From assembly GCF_001598275.1 (NCBI RefSeq), contig NZ_BCYQ01000011.1, positions 1 through 64,000 of the forward strand: a stretch of 64,000 nt of DNA, read 5' to 3'. Positions 1-9,240 of this stretch are shown here, one piece after another. The stretch's first letter is position 1. Each line of letters opens with the position of its first letter. The position numbers and the translations under genes were made by a program. Origin of the DNA: Moraxella oblonga NBRC 102422. Its GTDB lineage: Bacteria > Pseudomonadota > Gammaproteobacteria > Pseudomonadales > Moraxellaceae. The notes under the pieces were generated by a model. That model worked only from the letters and a program-made list of their open reading frames with translations. It was not told the DNA's origin and did not search any database.

Positions 1-99
1 AAGCTTGGGGTGAACGGTTTTGCTGTATAGTTTTGATATGAATTAAGTATAATTCATAGCCAAAAGTTTTTAACAAGATTATGTTAAATAAATTTTTCC

Positions 100-128
100 T
101 TAAAAACCTGCCCAAATTCTGCTAAAAT
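100..128 (+). promoter_or_regulatory. Candidate promoter of aroQ operon
   Basis: An extended -10 (TG-C-TAAAAT) lies at 120-128, about 30 bases before the aroQ start. The -35 at about 100-105 is weak. No clear ribosome binding site precedes the ATG at 159, so the leader may be short. Bases 1-99 show nothing else I can name; an open frame ends with TAG at 28-30 and could be the tail of an upstream gene. Confidence 0.35.
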
Positions 129-158
129 ACACCAAATTTTTAAAATTTTCCCTTACAT

Positions 159-632
159 ATGACCCCAAACCGCAAAATTCTCCTCGTCAATGGTGCAAAT
201 TTACATTTGCTTGGCAAACGTGAACCTCACATCTATGGCTCAACCACCCTAGATGATATTGTAGGTCGCCTAAAAAATACTGCAAAAAAATACAATGTAG
301 ATATTTTACACATACAATCAAATCATGAGGGCGAATTGGTGGACAAGATTGGTGAACTTGGGTTGCTCGCCCCACCCCATGAGCAATTTGATGCCATCAT
401 CATCAACCCTGCAGGCTTTACTCACACATCAGTAATACTAAGAGATGCACTCACTGCCACAGGCAAGCCCTTTATAGAAGTACATCTTTCCAATATCCAC
501 GCCCGTGAGCCATTTCGTACGCATTCGTACTTTTCGGACAAAGCGGTAGGCGTGATTTGTGGGTTGGGCGATAAAGGCTATGACTTTGCGTTGGATTATT
601 TTGTAACCCACCTTTATCAGGATAAAACATGA
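159..632 (+). CDS. aroQ: Type II 3-dehydroquinate dehydratase
   Basis: Converts 3-dehydroquinate to 3-dehydroshikimate in the cytoplasmic shikimate pathway. The 157-residue length fits the small type II enzyme. Visible family motifs are an N-terminal [13 protein letters not shown] (usually NGPNLNLLG), the flexible-loop Arg21 and catalytic Tyr26 (REPHIYG), [10 protein letters not shown] near 53-62, [10 protein letters not shown] near 82-91, and His109 in [11 protein letters not shown]. The two changes in the first motif are unusual but spare the catalytic Tyr and Arg. The stop codon overlaps the start of rnhA-dnaQ by four bases, so the two are probably co-transcribed. aroA, pheA, tyrA and trpGDC of the same pathway lie elsewhere in the window. 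Confidence 0.95.
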   Translation: MTPNRKILLVNGANLHLLGKREPHIYGSTTLDDIVGRLKNTAKKYNVDILHIQSNHEGELVDKIGELGLLAPPHEQFDAIIINPAGFTHTSVILRDALTATGKPFIEVHLSNIHAREPFRTHSYFSDKAVGVICGLGDKGYDFALDYFVTHLYQDKT

Positions 633-1939
633 TAATCGCCTATACAGATGGAGCGTGTAAGGGCAACGGTCAAACCAATGCTGGTGGTGGCTTTGGCTCT
701 CACATTATCTACCCCAATGGCGACACGCTTGATGTTTGGGGAGGTGAACCATCCACCACCAACAACCGCATGGAGCTTATGGGGGCAATCACCGCTCTAG
801 AACGCACGCCTGCCGATGTACCATTGCAAATTTGGACGGATTCTAGCTACGTCCAGAAAGGCATCAGTGAATGGATAAAAGGTTGGAAAGCCAAAAACTG
901 GAAAAAGTCAGACGGCAAACCCGTACTCAACGTTGATTTGTGGCAACGCCTAGACGCCCTATGCCAAAACCGCCAAATAGACTGGCAATGGGTCAAAGGT
1001 CATGCAGGACATCATGGTAACGAAATCGCTGATTTGCTTGCCAATCTAGGCGTGAGTGCCAATGGCGAAAAATTCACCCAAAACAACCAAACAAAAAATA
1101 CCACACAACCCACAACATCAGTCATGACACAACTTACCAACAATACCCCCCTAGCCACCACAGGCATCGAACGTCATAACCACCAAAACCCCGCCTATAA
1201 TGGCGATACGTCCAAGCCCAACGCCGACTTTTGGCTTGTGCTACCTGACCCCATCAATCGTGGCAAATCTGAACGCCAACTCATCATGGATACCGAAACC
1301 ACAGGCACCGAACCCCAAAAAGGCGACCGTATCGTGGAGGTTGGTATCATTGAAATGGTGGGGAGAAAATTTACAGGACAACAAGTCCACATCTACCTAA
1401 ATCCCGACAAAGAAATGGACGAAGAGGTCATCAAAGTTCACGGCATTACCAACGAATTTGTCAAAGATAAGCCCAAATTTGCTGACATCGCCCACCATTT
1501 ATATGAGTTCATGAAAGGTGGAGAACTCATCGCCCACAACGCAGGCTTTGACATGGGCTTTTTAAAAATGGAATTTGATAAAGTTGGATTGACTGACTTT
1601 TTGGACGTTGTTCAAGTTACCGATTCACTCGCTTTGGCTCGGCAAATGTACCCTGGACAAAAAAACAGTCTAGACGCTTTGCGTAAGCGTTTAGATGTTG
1701 GCAACCAAGACCGTACTTTTCACGGGGCATTGCTTGACTCCGAAATCCTAGCTGAAGTCTATCTTGCCATGACAGGTGGACAAATCTCGCTCTCCATGGA
1801 AGAAGAGGTGGTTGCTACCGAAGATGACAGCGAAATTACTTTTTCCAACCTTAGTGAGCTGGCACATCTGTTACTGCACTCCAAAGCCGATTTTGAATCT
1901 GATGGTGCTTGGCGAGCCAATACCATCAAGAATTCTTGA
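629..1939 (+). CDS. rnhA-dnaQ: RNase HI / DNA polymerase III epsilon fusion
   Basis: This is one 436-residue frame with two enzymes. Residues 1-145 are RNase HI, which removes RNA from RNA-DNA hybrids, with acidic residues Asp7 (TDGACKGN), Glu49 (NNRMELMG), Asp71 (TDSSYV) and Asp135 (GNEIAD). A low-complexity Asn/Thr/Gln linker spans about 146-205. Residues 215-400 are the 3'-5' proofreading exonuclease of the replicase: Exo I DTETTG with Asp221 and Glu223, Exo II around HNAGFDMGF, and Exo III around [12 protein letters not shown]-terminal tail of about 40 residues follows, where epsilon normally contacts the polymerase. In E. coli rnhA and dnaQ are adjacent but separate and divergent. I recall the fused form from Acinetobacter but could not check it. 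Confidence 0.95.
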   Translation: MIIAYTDGACKGNGQTNAGGGFGSHIIYPNGDTLDVWGGEPSTTNNRMELMGAITALERTPADVPLQIWTDSSYVQKGISEWIKGWKAKNWKKSDGKPVLNVDLWQRLDALCQNRQIDWQWVKGHAGHHGNEIADLLANLGVSANGEKFTQNNQTKNTTQPTTSVMTQLTNNTPLATTGIERHNHQNPAYNGDTSKPNADFWLVLPDPINRGKSERQLIMDTETTGTEPQKGDRIVEVGIIEMVGRKFTGQQVHIYLNPDKEMDEEVIKVHGITNEFVKDKPKFADIAHHLYEFMKGGELIAHNAGFDMGFLKMEFDKVGLTDFLDVVQVTDSLALARQMYPGQKNSLDALRKRLDVGNQDRTFHGALLDSEILAEVYLAMTGGQISLSMEEEVVATEDDSEITFSNLSELAHLLLHSKADFESDGAWRANTIKNS

Positions 1940-2063
1940 CCTAATGATAACCATTTGTCTTGATTATGTTGATATTTGGTTATTTATGCTTGCAGTAACA
2001 AGATAAAGCAGTTTATAATAGGACATTTATTTTTACTCACTTTGACAATCCGAAAGGACAGCC

Positions 2064-3740
2064 ATGACTCAATCAGCCTCAACCAATTTTGATTTGACCT
2101 CTCTTCATTTGTTGCGTAGCGAAATTAACATCGTCCTAAAAGATGCCGAAGTCCACTTGCGTGAGTTTTATGATGACCCAGAACAAGCATCATTTTTGCT
2201 CGATTCTGCCAACAACCTAAAACAATTGGCGTCTATTTTTGAATTGATTGCTTTTGATGGGGCAGATTTACTTTCTAGCAATCTTTCTGATTGCTATACC
2301 AAACTCCACAGCAACCTTGATGGTGACGAAGAAGAAAATGAACATCTAATGACGGATATTTCAGAAGCCGTCATGCTTCTTGATCGCTATGTGGAATTTG
2401 TCCTTTTAAAAGAAATGCCAGAGCCTGCACTACTTTTACCCATCATCAACAAACTTAACACCCAGCTTGGCAAACCTACCATTAGTGCTGATGACCTAAA
2501 ACAAAATAGTAGCAGTGTCATCATCTCTGACCCAGCGAGTAACTATACATCTTTGAGTAGTTTGGGTCTAAACACCACCGCACTCACCCAAGCCTACCGT
2601 GCTGGACTATCCATCATTTTAAATTACAAAGAAGGCACTGTACTGTTTGAGCCAGACCGCCAAAAGCTAGACGGCATGGCAAAAGCCTGTGCGTTGGTCG
2701 CCCAAAAATCAGATACCTTATTTTGGCACGCAGCCGCCACCTTGACCCAAAACATTGGTAAAGATTTACCATTGAGCCACCCCAAAAAACGCATTTTGAT
2801 TTATCTTGAACAGCAGTTTGGTGATTACTTACCCATCGAGGACAGACGCTTTGCTGAACTGGTGAGTTTTGCATGCAACAAAAACGCCAATTTTGCAAGC
2901 CTTGCCACCCAAAAATACTCCCTCAACAAAATCAGTCAAGCCAAATTTGAAGAAATGCAACACTTTTTGTTTGGTCCAAACCGTGAGATTACCGATACAC
3001 TCAACGAACTTATCCAAACTCAAATTGAAGAAATTAAGCAAAAAGTAGACACCTTTGTACGTGCTGAAAACGACATTGGTAGCAACAGACCAGACATCAA
3101 CGAAATCGCAGGAGAGATTCGTGCTTTGGCGAACACCATGAGCTTATTGGAACTTAATGATGCAAGCCTTGCTCTAAAATCCATTTCCACCCAAATCGTT
3201 AGTTGGCAAAACCCCACACTTGAAGACTTGGATAACTTCCTAGACAAATTGATGGTGGCTGAAAACGCTTCTATTTTCCTAGCCAAAACTCATATTCCCG
3301 GTGCGGTCAAATTGCCACTTCACAACCGTGAAATCTCGCTACATCAACTAGACACTGCCTATGAAACTTTGGTCAAAGAAGCTCGTAGCAACATCTCAGG
3401 CATTTCTGGCATCATCAGCACCTACATTGATGACCCTAATCGTGATAGAATGAATCTACAAAACACCCCAGAGATGGTTCGTCAAGTGGCAGGAGCGGCT
3501 GGTTTCTTGCGTATGCCAATCGCCAAACAACTTTACCGTTTGGCACACAAGTTGGAAACTGACCTATTAGACCTAATTCATACCGCCAACGAAACCCAGC
3601 TAGCACAACTCACAAGTGCATGGGCAGACGTGTTGGTAGCGGCAGATATTGAGCTTGAAAACTTTGAACAAAACCGCCCAAGCAACAAACAAACGTTGCT
3701 ACTTAGCGAAAATAGCCTTAATAAAATTTTGGCTGCCTAA
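2064..3740 (+). CDS. fimL: FimL-like type IV pilus / ChpA-N-terminus-like protein
   Basis: A 558-residue, largely alpha-helical, Leu-rich protein with no signal peptide or membrane segment. Its N-terminal pattern (LHLLRSEINIVLKDAEVHL near 14-32, then AVMLLDRYVEFVLL and LLLPIINKLNTQLGKP) resembles Pseudomonas FimL, which is similar to the N-terminal histidine-phosphotransfer-like part of ChpA but lacks phosphorylatable histidines. FimL-type proteins affect type IV pilus assembly and twitching. Length (about 560) and context agree: in P. aeruginosa fimL also lies next to nudC and close to rnhA and dnaQ. The start has an AAGGA ribosome site ten bases upstream. Its TAA shares one base with the nudC ATG. 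The name rests on pattern recall and synteny. Confidence 0.75.
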   Translation: MTQSASTNFDLTSLHLLRSEINIVLKDAEVHLREFYDDPEQASFLLDSANNLKQLASIFELIAFDGADLLSSNLSDCYTKLHSNLDGDEEENEHLMTDISEAVMLLDRYVEFVLLKEMPEPALLLPIINKLNTQLGKPTISADDLKQNSSSVIISDPASNYTSLSSLGLNTTALTQAYRAGLSIILNYKEGTVLFEPDRQKLDGMAKACALVAQKSDTLFWHAAATLTQNIGKDLPLSHPKKRILIYLEQQFGDYLPIEDRRFAELVSFACNKNANFASLATQKYSLNKISQAKFEEMQHFLFGPNREITDTLNELIQTQIEEIKQKVDTFVRAENDIGSNRPDINEIAGEIRALANTMSLLELNDASLALKSISTQIVSWQNPTLEDLDNFLDKLMVAENASIFLAKTHIPGAVKLPLHNREISLHQLDTAYETLVKEARSNISGISGIISTYIDDPNRDRMNLQNTPEMVRQVAGAAGFLRMPIAKQLYRLAHKLETDLLDLIHTANETQLAQLTSAWADVLVAADIELENFEQNRPSNKQTLLLSENSLNKILAA

Positions 3741-4531
3741 TGTCAACTACCCCAACACAAACACCCAACCCCACATTGGCTTGGGTGTTTGATGGCGATA
3801 GCGTATTATGCCAAGAAGGAGTTCCTCACGCCATCACAGTTGATGATTTATCATGTCATGATGATGTATTTACACTATCTGGGCATTATCTACTGACTTT
3901 TACCCAAATTCAATCTTTGGGTATGGCACTGGTGGGTGAATTTGTCCCTTATCGTCAGTTGGTTGCTACGTTGACAGCTGATATGACCTGTCAATTTTCC
4001 ACCGCCATTCAACTTCTAACATGGCAACACACTCATCGTTTTTGTGGTGTATGTGGCACACCTACTCAAATCGCCAATAGCGAATATGCCAAAGTTTGTC
4101 CAAATTGTCGCCATCACAGCTACCCCAAAATACAACCTTGCGTTATCGTTGCTATCACCAGAAAAAACCCTAACACCCAAAAACAACAAATCCTACTTGC
4201 CAAACACCATCGCCACGCCCACGCCAACATGTATGGATTGATTGCAGGTTATGTAGAGGTGGGTGAAAGTCTGGAAAATGCGGTGCATCGTGAGGTTTTA
4301 GAAGAAACAGGACTGCACATAAAAAACTTACATTATCTAGAAAGCCAAGCGTGGCCCTACCCCACCAATCTCATGCTTGGTTTTGTGGCGGAGTACGAAA
4401 GTGGCGTATTGGCACCCCAAGCAGATGAATTGGCAGATGTTCAATTTTTTGATTTGGACAACTTACCGCACATTCCAAACATAGGTACAATTGCTCGCAG
4501 GCTCATTGATTTGGTTTGCCTTCAACATTAA
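3740..4531 (+). CDS. nudC: NAD-capped RNA / NADH pyrophosphatase
   Basis: Nudix hydrolase that cleaves NADH and NAD-capped RNA to the mononucleotides. The 263-residue protein has a zinc ribbon (FCGVCGTP near 101-108 and CPNC near 122-125), a full Nudix box (GYVEVGESLENAVHREVLEE near 170-189) and, downstream, SQAWPYPTN, the variant of SQPWPFPxS that marks the NudC subfamily. The start codon overlaps the fimL stop (TAATG), so it is translationally coupled to that gene. The N-terminal 90 residues are poorly conserved, as is usual in this family. Confidence 0.95.
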   Translation: MSTTPTQTPNPTLAWVFDGDSVLCQEGVPHAITVDDLSCHDDVFTLSGHYLLTFTQIQSLGMALVGEFVPYRQLVATLTADMTCQFSTAIQLLTWQHTHRFCGVCGTPTQIANSEYAKVCPNCRHHSYPKIQPCVIVAITRKNPNTQKQQILLAKHHRHAHANMYGLIAGYVEVGESLENAVHREVLEETGLHIKNLHYLESQAWPYPTNLMLGFVAEYESGVLAPQADELADVQFFDLDNLPHIPNIGTIARRLIDLVCLQH

Positions 4532-4612
4532 AAATCTACTTTTCTTTTAAAACACTCAAATACCCACCTTCATTCATGATATAATAAAACAAATCCAAAA
4601 AGAAAACCAAAA

Positions 4613-5209
4613 ATGCATATCCGTAAACTCTTTAAATTTGAAAATGCCCACATTGTTAGAAATTGCAGTTCTGACCGCTGTAAATATTCTATTCACGGAC
4701 ACAGTTATCAAGTGGAGCTTATTTTGCAAGCGAACGCTCTGGATAATGGGCAAATGGTCTATGATTTTGGGCTATTAAAGGGGCATATCAAGGATTTGAT
4801 TGATAGTTTTGACCACGCCATTACTTTTTGGGATAAAGATGACCCTGACTATATCAAAGCGTGCCAAACCTTTTCATCTCGCTGGGTGTCATTGCCTGTT
4901 TCACCCTCTGCCGAGCAATTTAGCCGTGTGATATTTTTTTGGGCAAGTCAAATTTTAAAGCAAACAATAATGCAAAATGGCGAAGCGGACATATCGGTGT
5001 ATTCGGTTATTGTTCACGAAACTGCCACAGGCTATGCCCAATGTTTTTATGAAGATATTATCAATCCACAAATGGGATTGCTTGATTTAAACGCCTTTGA
5101 ATTTAGCAATGATGTCAAAAAAGAGTGGGGCGATCCCTTATTATTTGATAAATTAAAAAGGGGTGAAAAATTTTATAATCCCAAGATAGAATTGCAAGTG
5201 AATCTTTAA
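4613..5209 (+). CDS. queD: QueD-like 6-carboxytetrahydropterin synthase family protein
   Basis: Member of the 6-pyruvoyl-tetrahydropterin synthase fold, which acts on dihydroneopterin triphosphate in queuosine precursor (or pterin) synthesis. Zinc ligands appear as His13 in FENAHIVRN and the HGH pair in IHGHSYQVEL (near 29-31), with Cys just before them. A late ETATGYAQC segment supplies the usual acidic residue. At 198 residues it is well over the 120 or so of E. coli QueD; the extra length lies in the middle (about 85-125) and at the C terminus. It stands alone with 80-bp gaps, and a TATAAT at 4580-4585 may serve it. Whether it makes preQ0 precursor or another pterin cannot be settled from sequence. 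Confidence 0.8.
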   Translation: MHIRKLFKFENAHIVRNCSSDRCKYSIHGHSYQVELILQANALDNGQMVYDFGLLKGHIKDLIDSFDHAITFWDKDDPDYIKACQTFSSRWVSLPVSPSAEQFSRVIFFWASQILKQTIMQNGEADISVYSVIVHETATGYAQCFYEDIINPQMGLLDLNAFEFSNDVKKEWGDPLLFDKLKRGEKFYNPKIELQVNL

Positions 5210-5241
5210 GTAAAAAGTCAAAAATTATTTTTAATTAAACA

Positions 5242-5676
5242 ATGAATCATCAAAAAACCATTATTTTAAACTCTGAATTTGATACCCAAACCCTAGCCCA
5301 AGCGCTTGCCGATGAATTTAAATTATTATCAGGCAGTATTTGGCTATCGGGTGATTTGGGAGCGGGCAAGACAACTTTTACTCGTTATTTATTACAAGCA
5401 CTTGGGCATACAGGGGCAGTAAAAAGCCCTACCTATACTTTGGTTGAGCCATATTTAATTGGCGGTAAACCAGTTTATCATTGTGATTTGTATCGCCTAA
5501 ATGACCCAGAAGAATTGGATTTTATTGGTTTTTTTGATTATTTTAATGAACCTAATTCATTGATGATTATTGAATGGGCAAGCCGTGCCAAAAGCATTTT
5601 ACCAAAGGCTGATGTATTGATTGAAATTAAAAAATTGGATAATGATGTAAGACAGGTAACAATGATTTGTGAGTGA
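5242..5676 (+). CDS. tsaE: tRNA t6A37 threonylcarbamoyladenosine ATPase TsaE
   Basis: P-loop ATPase that works with TsaB and TsaD to put threonylcarbamoyl on A37 of ANN-decoding tRNAs. The 144-residue size is typical. The Walker A is [10 protein letters not shown] near 35-44, followed by [11 protein letters not shown], the HCDLYRL segment and the Walker-B-like LMIIEWASR. Its last eight bases overlap the GTG start of the next frame. It lies just upstream of miaA, also an A37 tRNA modification gene, a neighbourhood (tsaE near miaA and hfq) seen in other gammaproteobacteria, where amiB and mutL usually sit between them; here they are absent. Confidence 0.95.
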   Translation: MNHQKTIILNSEFDTQTLAQALADEFKLLSGSIWLSGDLGAGKTTFTRYLLQALGHTGAVKSPTYTLVEPYLIGGKPVYHCDLYRLNDPEELDFIGFFDYFNEPNSLMIIEWASRAKSILPKADVLIEIKKLDNDVRQVTMICE

Positions 5677-6331
5677 TTTTATAAACACTATTAAAAATAC
5701 CATTATTTCTATTTTGCTATTTTTTGTTGGTATTTTTTCTGTTGTTGTACTATCTATAATATTGGAACTTTTTTGGCACGATTATAAAAAAAGCAATCTT
5801 TTGGGTTGGAGAAATGTTGTTTTTGAGAAAAATAAAACTTATATCCTTGAAATTAATGATGATTTTTCTGATAGGAGAGGAAGAGGTTTAGATTTTGTAA
5901 GACTAAGTTTGTCTGAAAATGACAATAAAAATACTTATCTAATCAAAAATCAGCTTGCCAAAAATAAAGAAATCAATATTAGTTATCAACACAATAATAC
6001 CACTTCTTATCACATAAATGATTTAAAAGTACAAATGGCAATTGATGGTAAAAAATCTTATTATCATTTAGTAGGTGGAAAATTATCAGAAAATGGTCAA
6101 GAATTTTTCATTAATACGCCTGTTGATTTTAATGCCAGAAAAAATAAAGCCAATTATTTTGTGGTATTATTTACTGGTTTTATTTTGGTTTTTATCATAT
6201 TTTTTGGCTTAGCCTTTAATAAAGAAATTGATGGATATTTTAATAAATTTATCAACTTTTCCATTAAAACAATGGCATTATTGATAACTTTGTTGTTGTT
6301 TTTCCATATTTTTCGCTTAATAACTTACTAA
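5669..6331 (+). CDS. Unknown membrane protein between tsaE and miaA
   Basis: A 220-residue frame starting with GTG eight bases before the tsaE stop and ending one base before miaA, so it is packed into the operon. The N terminus has one long hydrophobic segment (about 8-32), followed by a hydrophilic, beta-looking middle (about 40-160) rich in Asn and Lys, then two hydrophobic segments (about 165-185 and 198-217). That suggests a periplasmic or cytoplasmic domain held by three membrane helices. It is strongly AT-rich and I do not recognise a family. It stands where amiB-mutL is found in relatives, so it may be an insertion. Confidence 0.7.
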   Translation: MSDFINTIKNTIISILLFFVGIFSVVVLSIILELFWHDYKKSNLLGWRNVVFEKNKTYILEINDDFSDRRGRGLDFVRLSLSENDNKNTYLIKNQLAKNKEINISYQHNNTTSYHINDLKVQMAIDGKKSYYHLVGGKLSENGQEFFINTPVDFNARKNKANYFVVLFTGFILVFIIFFGLAFNKEIDGYFNKFINFSIKTMALLITLLLFFHIFRLITY

Positions 6332-6332
6332 G

Positions 6333-7496
6333 ATGAATTTAAATTACAAAAACCTTCCCGATAATACGGTGCTATCCCTTATTGCTCCCACTGCCAGCGG
6401 TAAAACTGATTTGGCGTTTAAACTTTATGAAACAGGGCGATTTGAGATTATTTCGGTGGATAGTGCGTTAATTTATCAAGATATGAATATTGGCACAGCA
6501 AAACCAACTACCGATGAACTTGCCAATTATCCACATTATTTGGTAGATATTATAAAACCAACTCAAACTTATAATGTCGCCTCATTTATTAATGATGTTA
6601 AAAATTTAATTGATAACAGCCATCAAAATGGTAAAATCCCATTACTTGTTGGTGGCACAATGATGTATTATATGGCACTCTTTGACGGTATTTCATCTGT
6701 GCCTGATACAAATCCTGCCATTCGCAAACAGGTAATGAATTGGCTTGATGAAAAAGGGATTGATGATTTGTATCACTATTTACAAATACACGACCCTATT
6801 ATTTGTCAAAAACTAAAATTATCCGATACTCAGCGAATTACAAGGGCGGTGGAAGTGCATTTGCAAACAAAAATTGCAATGAGTGTTTGGCAACAAACAC
6901 CAAAAACCGCCCCCTGCCAAAATCCCAATCAAAACTGGATTGGATTATCGGTTGAGCCTGACCGTATGTGGTTGCATGAACGTATTGCAAAACGGCTTGA
7001 TATCATGTGGGAGAGGGGTTTTGTTGATGAAGTGATACAACTTTTGCAAAAATACCCAGAATTAAGCCCTGATATGCCATCTATGCGGTGTGTTGGTTAT
7101 CGGCAGGTTTTGGAATTTTTGGCAATAACAGAACACCCAATTATGCAAATTTCTCCCAGTTGGCGACATTTTTCCAAAGACTTACAAAAAAATCACACAA
7201 TTTTTACAACAAAAAACAACAATTTTGTAACAGATTCTCAAAAATTACATAATTTGGCTTGCCAAGACATGAAAAATAAGGCATTATATGCAACAAGACA
7301 GCTTGCCAAACGTCAAGCCACTTGGCAACGTAGCTTAGCTCGTCTGCCTCACGCACCAACAATAATACAGACCAATCAGGGTGTGTTTTATCCCATGATA
7401 TTGTCTTTTAATAGCATAAAACAAGTACAAGAGCAATTATTAAACAAAAGTGTTGGCTTTACAACATGGAACAATAAGTTGTCATCAGATACTTAA
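6333..7496 (+). CDS. miaA: tRNA dimethylallyltransferase
   Basis: Transfers a dimethylallyl group to A37 of tRNAs that read UNN codons. Visible are the P-loop (LIAPTASGKTDLAF near 16-29), SVDSALIYQDMNIGTAKP with the substrate Asp, LVGGTMMYYMALF, RITRAVEVH, and SMRCVGYRQV near 250. At 387 residues it is about 70 longer than E. coli MiaA. Most of the excess is an Asn/Lys-rich insert at about 265-310 between the CVGYRQ motif and the YATRQLAKRQATW motif, plus a longer C terminus. All catalytic motifs are intact. The ATG lies one base after the previous stop. hfq follows by 47 bases. Confidence 0.93.
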   Translation: MNLNYKNLPDNTVLSLIAPTASGKTDLAFKLYETGRFEIISVDSALIYQDMNIGTAKPTTDELANYPHYLVDIIKPTQTYNVASFINDVKNLIDNSHQNGKIPLLVGGTMMYYMALFDGISSVPDTNPAIRKQVMNWLDEKGIDDLYHYLQIHDPIICQKLKLSDTQRITRAVEVHLQTKIAMSVWQQTPKTAPCQNPNQNWIGLSVEPDRMWLHERIAKRLDIMWERGFVDEVIQLLQKYPELSPDMPSMRCVGYRQVLEFLAITEHPIMQISPSWRHFSKDLQKNHTIFTTKNNNFVTDSQKLHNLACQDMKNKALYATRQLAKRQATWQRSLARLPHAPTIIQTNQGVFYPMILSFNSIKQVQEQLLNKSVGFTTWNNKLSSDT

Positions 7497-7543
7497 GCTA
7501 AGGTTGGTTTTTATCGTTTTTTGATTTATTTTGGAGAACATTC

Positions 7544-8131
7544 ATGTCAAAGGGGCAAAGTTTGCAAGACCCATTTTTAAACGCATTGCGCAAAGACCGC
7601 ATCCCTGTATCTATTTTTCTCGTTAATGGCATTAAATTACAAGGTCAAATTGAGTCATTTGACCAATATGTTGTGCTATTAAAAAACACTGTTAGCCAGA
7701 TGGTCTACAAACACGCCATCTCTACCGTTGTCCCCGCTCGTAACCCTCGCACTGATGGTACCACCCCAAGCACGCCCTACTCCACCACAGGTGCAGTTGG
7801 TGTCATGGGTGGCAGTAGTTACCAAACCCCCACAGGCTACCCCAATGCCATTGGTGGACAAAGTGGTTTTGGTGGTGGTGCTGGCACAACTCGCCCTGTT
7901 GGTGGTTTTACTCGTACTCCACCCAATCAAGGCTTTGGTAATGGGCAAGGTTTTGAGCGTGGTGGCTACCCCCAAAGTGGCATGGGCTACAATCAAGGCT
8001 TTGACCGTTCCAACTTCGAGGAACGTGGTTTTGATGGCAAGAGTTTTGAAAAAGAAACTCGCCCTTTTGACGGCAAGGGTTTTGGCAACCAAATTTTTGA
8101 CAACAAATTTGACAACAACAACGAAGAGTAA
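7544..8131 (+). CDS. hfq: RNA chaperone Hfq with long Gly-rich C terminus
   Basis: Hexameric Sm-like chaperone for sRNA-mRNA pairing. Residues 1-66 are the Sm core: Q8, [20 protein letters not shown], the Sm1 loop, and the Sm2 YKHAIS motif. The following 130 residues are low-complexity, rich in Gly, Phe, Asn and Thr, with repeated short GFGG/GFE/FDGK/FGN units. E. coli Hfq is 102 residues; long glycine-rich tails are known from Moraxella and Acinetobacter Hfq. The ribosome site is TGGAG. A strong terminator follows 17 bases after the stop, so hfq probably ends the miaA transcription unit. A 180-residue antisense frame over this gene is only a mirror of the repeats. Confidence 0.96.
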   Translation: MSKGQSLQDPFLNALRKDRIPVSIFLVNGIKLQGQIESFDQYVVLLKNTVSQMVYKHAISTVVPARNPRTDGTTPSTPYSTTGAVGVMGGSSYQTPTGYPNAIGGQSGFGGGAGTTRPVGGFTRTPPNQGFGNGQGFERGGYPQSGMGYNQGFDRSNFEERGFDGKSFEKETRPFDGKGFGNQIFDNKFDNNNEE

Positions 8132-8147
8132 CCCTCTTTCATCTAAG

Positions 8148-8170
8148 ACCCACGCCATCGTGGGTTTTTT
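8148..8170 (+). terminator. Intrinsic terminator after hfq
   Basis: Stem ACCCACG (8148-8154) and CGTGGGT (8159-8165), loop CCAT, followed by a T run. It closes the aroQ-to-hfq side before the kds-lpt operon. Confidence 0.9.
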
Positions 8171-8259
8171 TATGTGTGATTTATGTGTAAAATGAGATAA
8201 ATTGAAGTAAAAATTTGCCAAATATGGTATGATAATGCTTTTTAAATTTTCATCAACTT

Positions 8260-9240
8260 ATGGGCAACCACATGACATCGCCAACCGATTTTATTGCCAT
8301 CGCCACCCAAGCCATTAACACCGAAAAAGATGCTTTGGAGTTATTAAAAGGTGAACTTGATGAACGCTTTATCAACGCCTGCCAAACCATCTTGGCGTGT
8401 CGTGGGCGTGTAGTTGTTACGGGCATGGGCAAATCAGGTCATATCGGACGCAAAGTAGCAGCAACACTTGCAAGTACAGGTACGCCTGCATTTTTTGTCC
8501 ACCCTGCCGAAGCAGGTCATGGTGATTTGGGTATGTTGGTGCGTGGCGATGTGCTGATTGCCATTTCTAATTCAGGGCAATCAGACGAGATTAGAATGCT
8601 CATTCCTGTGGTCAAACAACTTGGCATACCACTCATTACCATCAGCCGTGATAAACGAGGCTTTTTGCCCCAATCTGCGGATATCGCTTTAACACTCGGT
8701 TTATCAGACGAGGCCTGTCCGCTTGGGCTTGCCCCCACTTCAAGTACGACTGCAACTTTGGCGTTGGGTGATGCGTTGGCGGTAGCACTGTTGCACGCTC
8801 GTGGTTTTACCAGCGATGATTTTGCCCTATCTCACCCTGCTGGGGCATTGGGCAAAAGACTCCTCACTCACGTTAAAGATGTGATGACTACCCAAGATTT
8901 ACCCATTGTCCACACCGATACCAGTCTCAATGACACGCTATTTGCCATGACGAAGGGACGACTTGGATTGGCAGTTGTGGTTGATAAACATAACAAGGTA
9001 GTGGGAATTTTTACTGATGGTGATTTACGCCGTAAACTTGCCAAGTCCACCCCGCTCACGGCTCTTATGGGTGATATTATGACCAAGCACCCCAAATCCA
9101 CCACTGCTGATGTGCGTGCCTCTGATGCGTTGACGCTTATGAATGAAAAAGGCATCAGTCAGCTTTTAGTACTAGATAATGGTACATTGCAAGGCGTGGT
9201 AAGTTTACATGACATCATCAAAACAGGAATTAGTGCATGA
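8260..9240 (+). CDS. kdsD: D-arabinose 5-phosphate isomerase
   Basis: Interconverts ribulose 5-phosphate and arabinose 5-phosphate, the first step of Kdo synthesis for lipopolysaccharide. The 326-residue protein has an N-terminal SIS domain (GMGKSGHIGRKVAATLASTG near 51-70, HPAEAGHGDLGM, ISNSGQSDE) and two C-terminal CBS repeats (about 205-260 and 270-326). Both ATG 8260 and ATG 8272 are possible starts; neither has a strong ribosome site. The stop overlaps kdsC (ATGA), opening the kdsD-kdsC-lptC-lptA-lptB series found in many gammaproteobacteria. Confidence 0.95.
   Translation: MGNHMTSPTDFIAIATQAINTEKDALELLKGELDERFINACQTILACRGRVVVTGMGKSGHIGRKVAATLASTGTPAFFVHPAEAGHGDLGMLVRGDVLIAISNSGQSDEIRMLIPVVKQLGIPLITISRDKRGFLPQSADIALTLGLSDEACPLGLAPTSSTTATLALGDALAVALLHARGFTSDDFALSHPAGALGKRLLTHVKDVMTTQDLPIVHTDTSLNDTLFAMTKGRLGLAVVVDKHNKVVGIFTDGDLRRKLAKSTPLTALMGDIMTKHPKSTTADVRASDALTLMNEKGISQLLVLDNGTLQGVVSLHDIIKTGISA

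Noticed and set aside
1-30. Open frame ending KLGVNGFAV-stop at the left edge
   Set aside because: Nine codons are too few to identify; it may be the tail of an upstream gene but I cannot support it.
7679-8221. 180-residue minus-strand frame over hfq
   Set aside because: It mirrors the repetitive Gly/Asn/Phe codons of the Hfq tail, has no ribosome site and no family resemblance.
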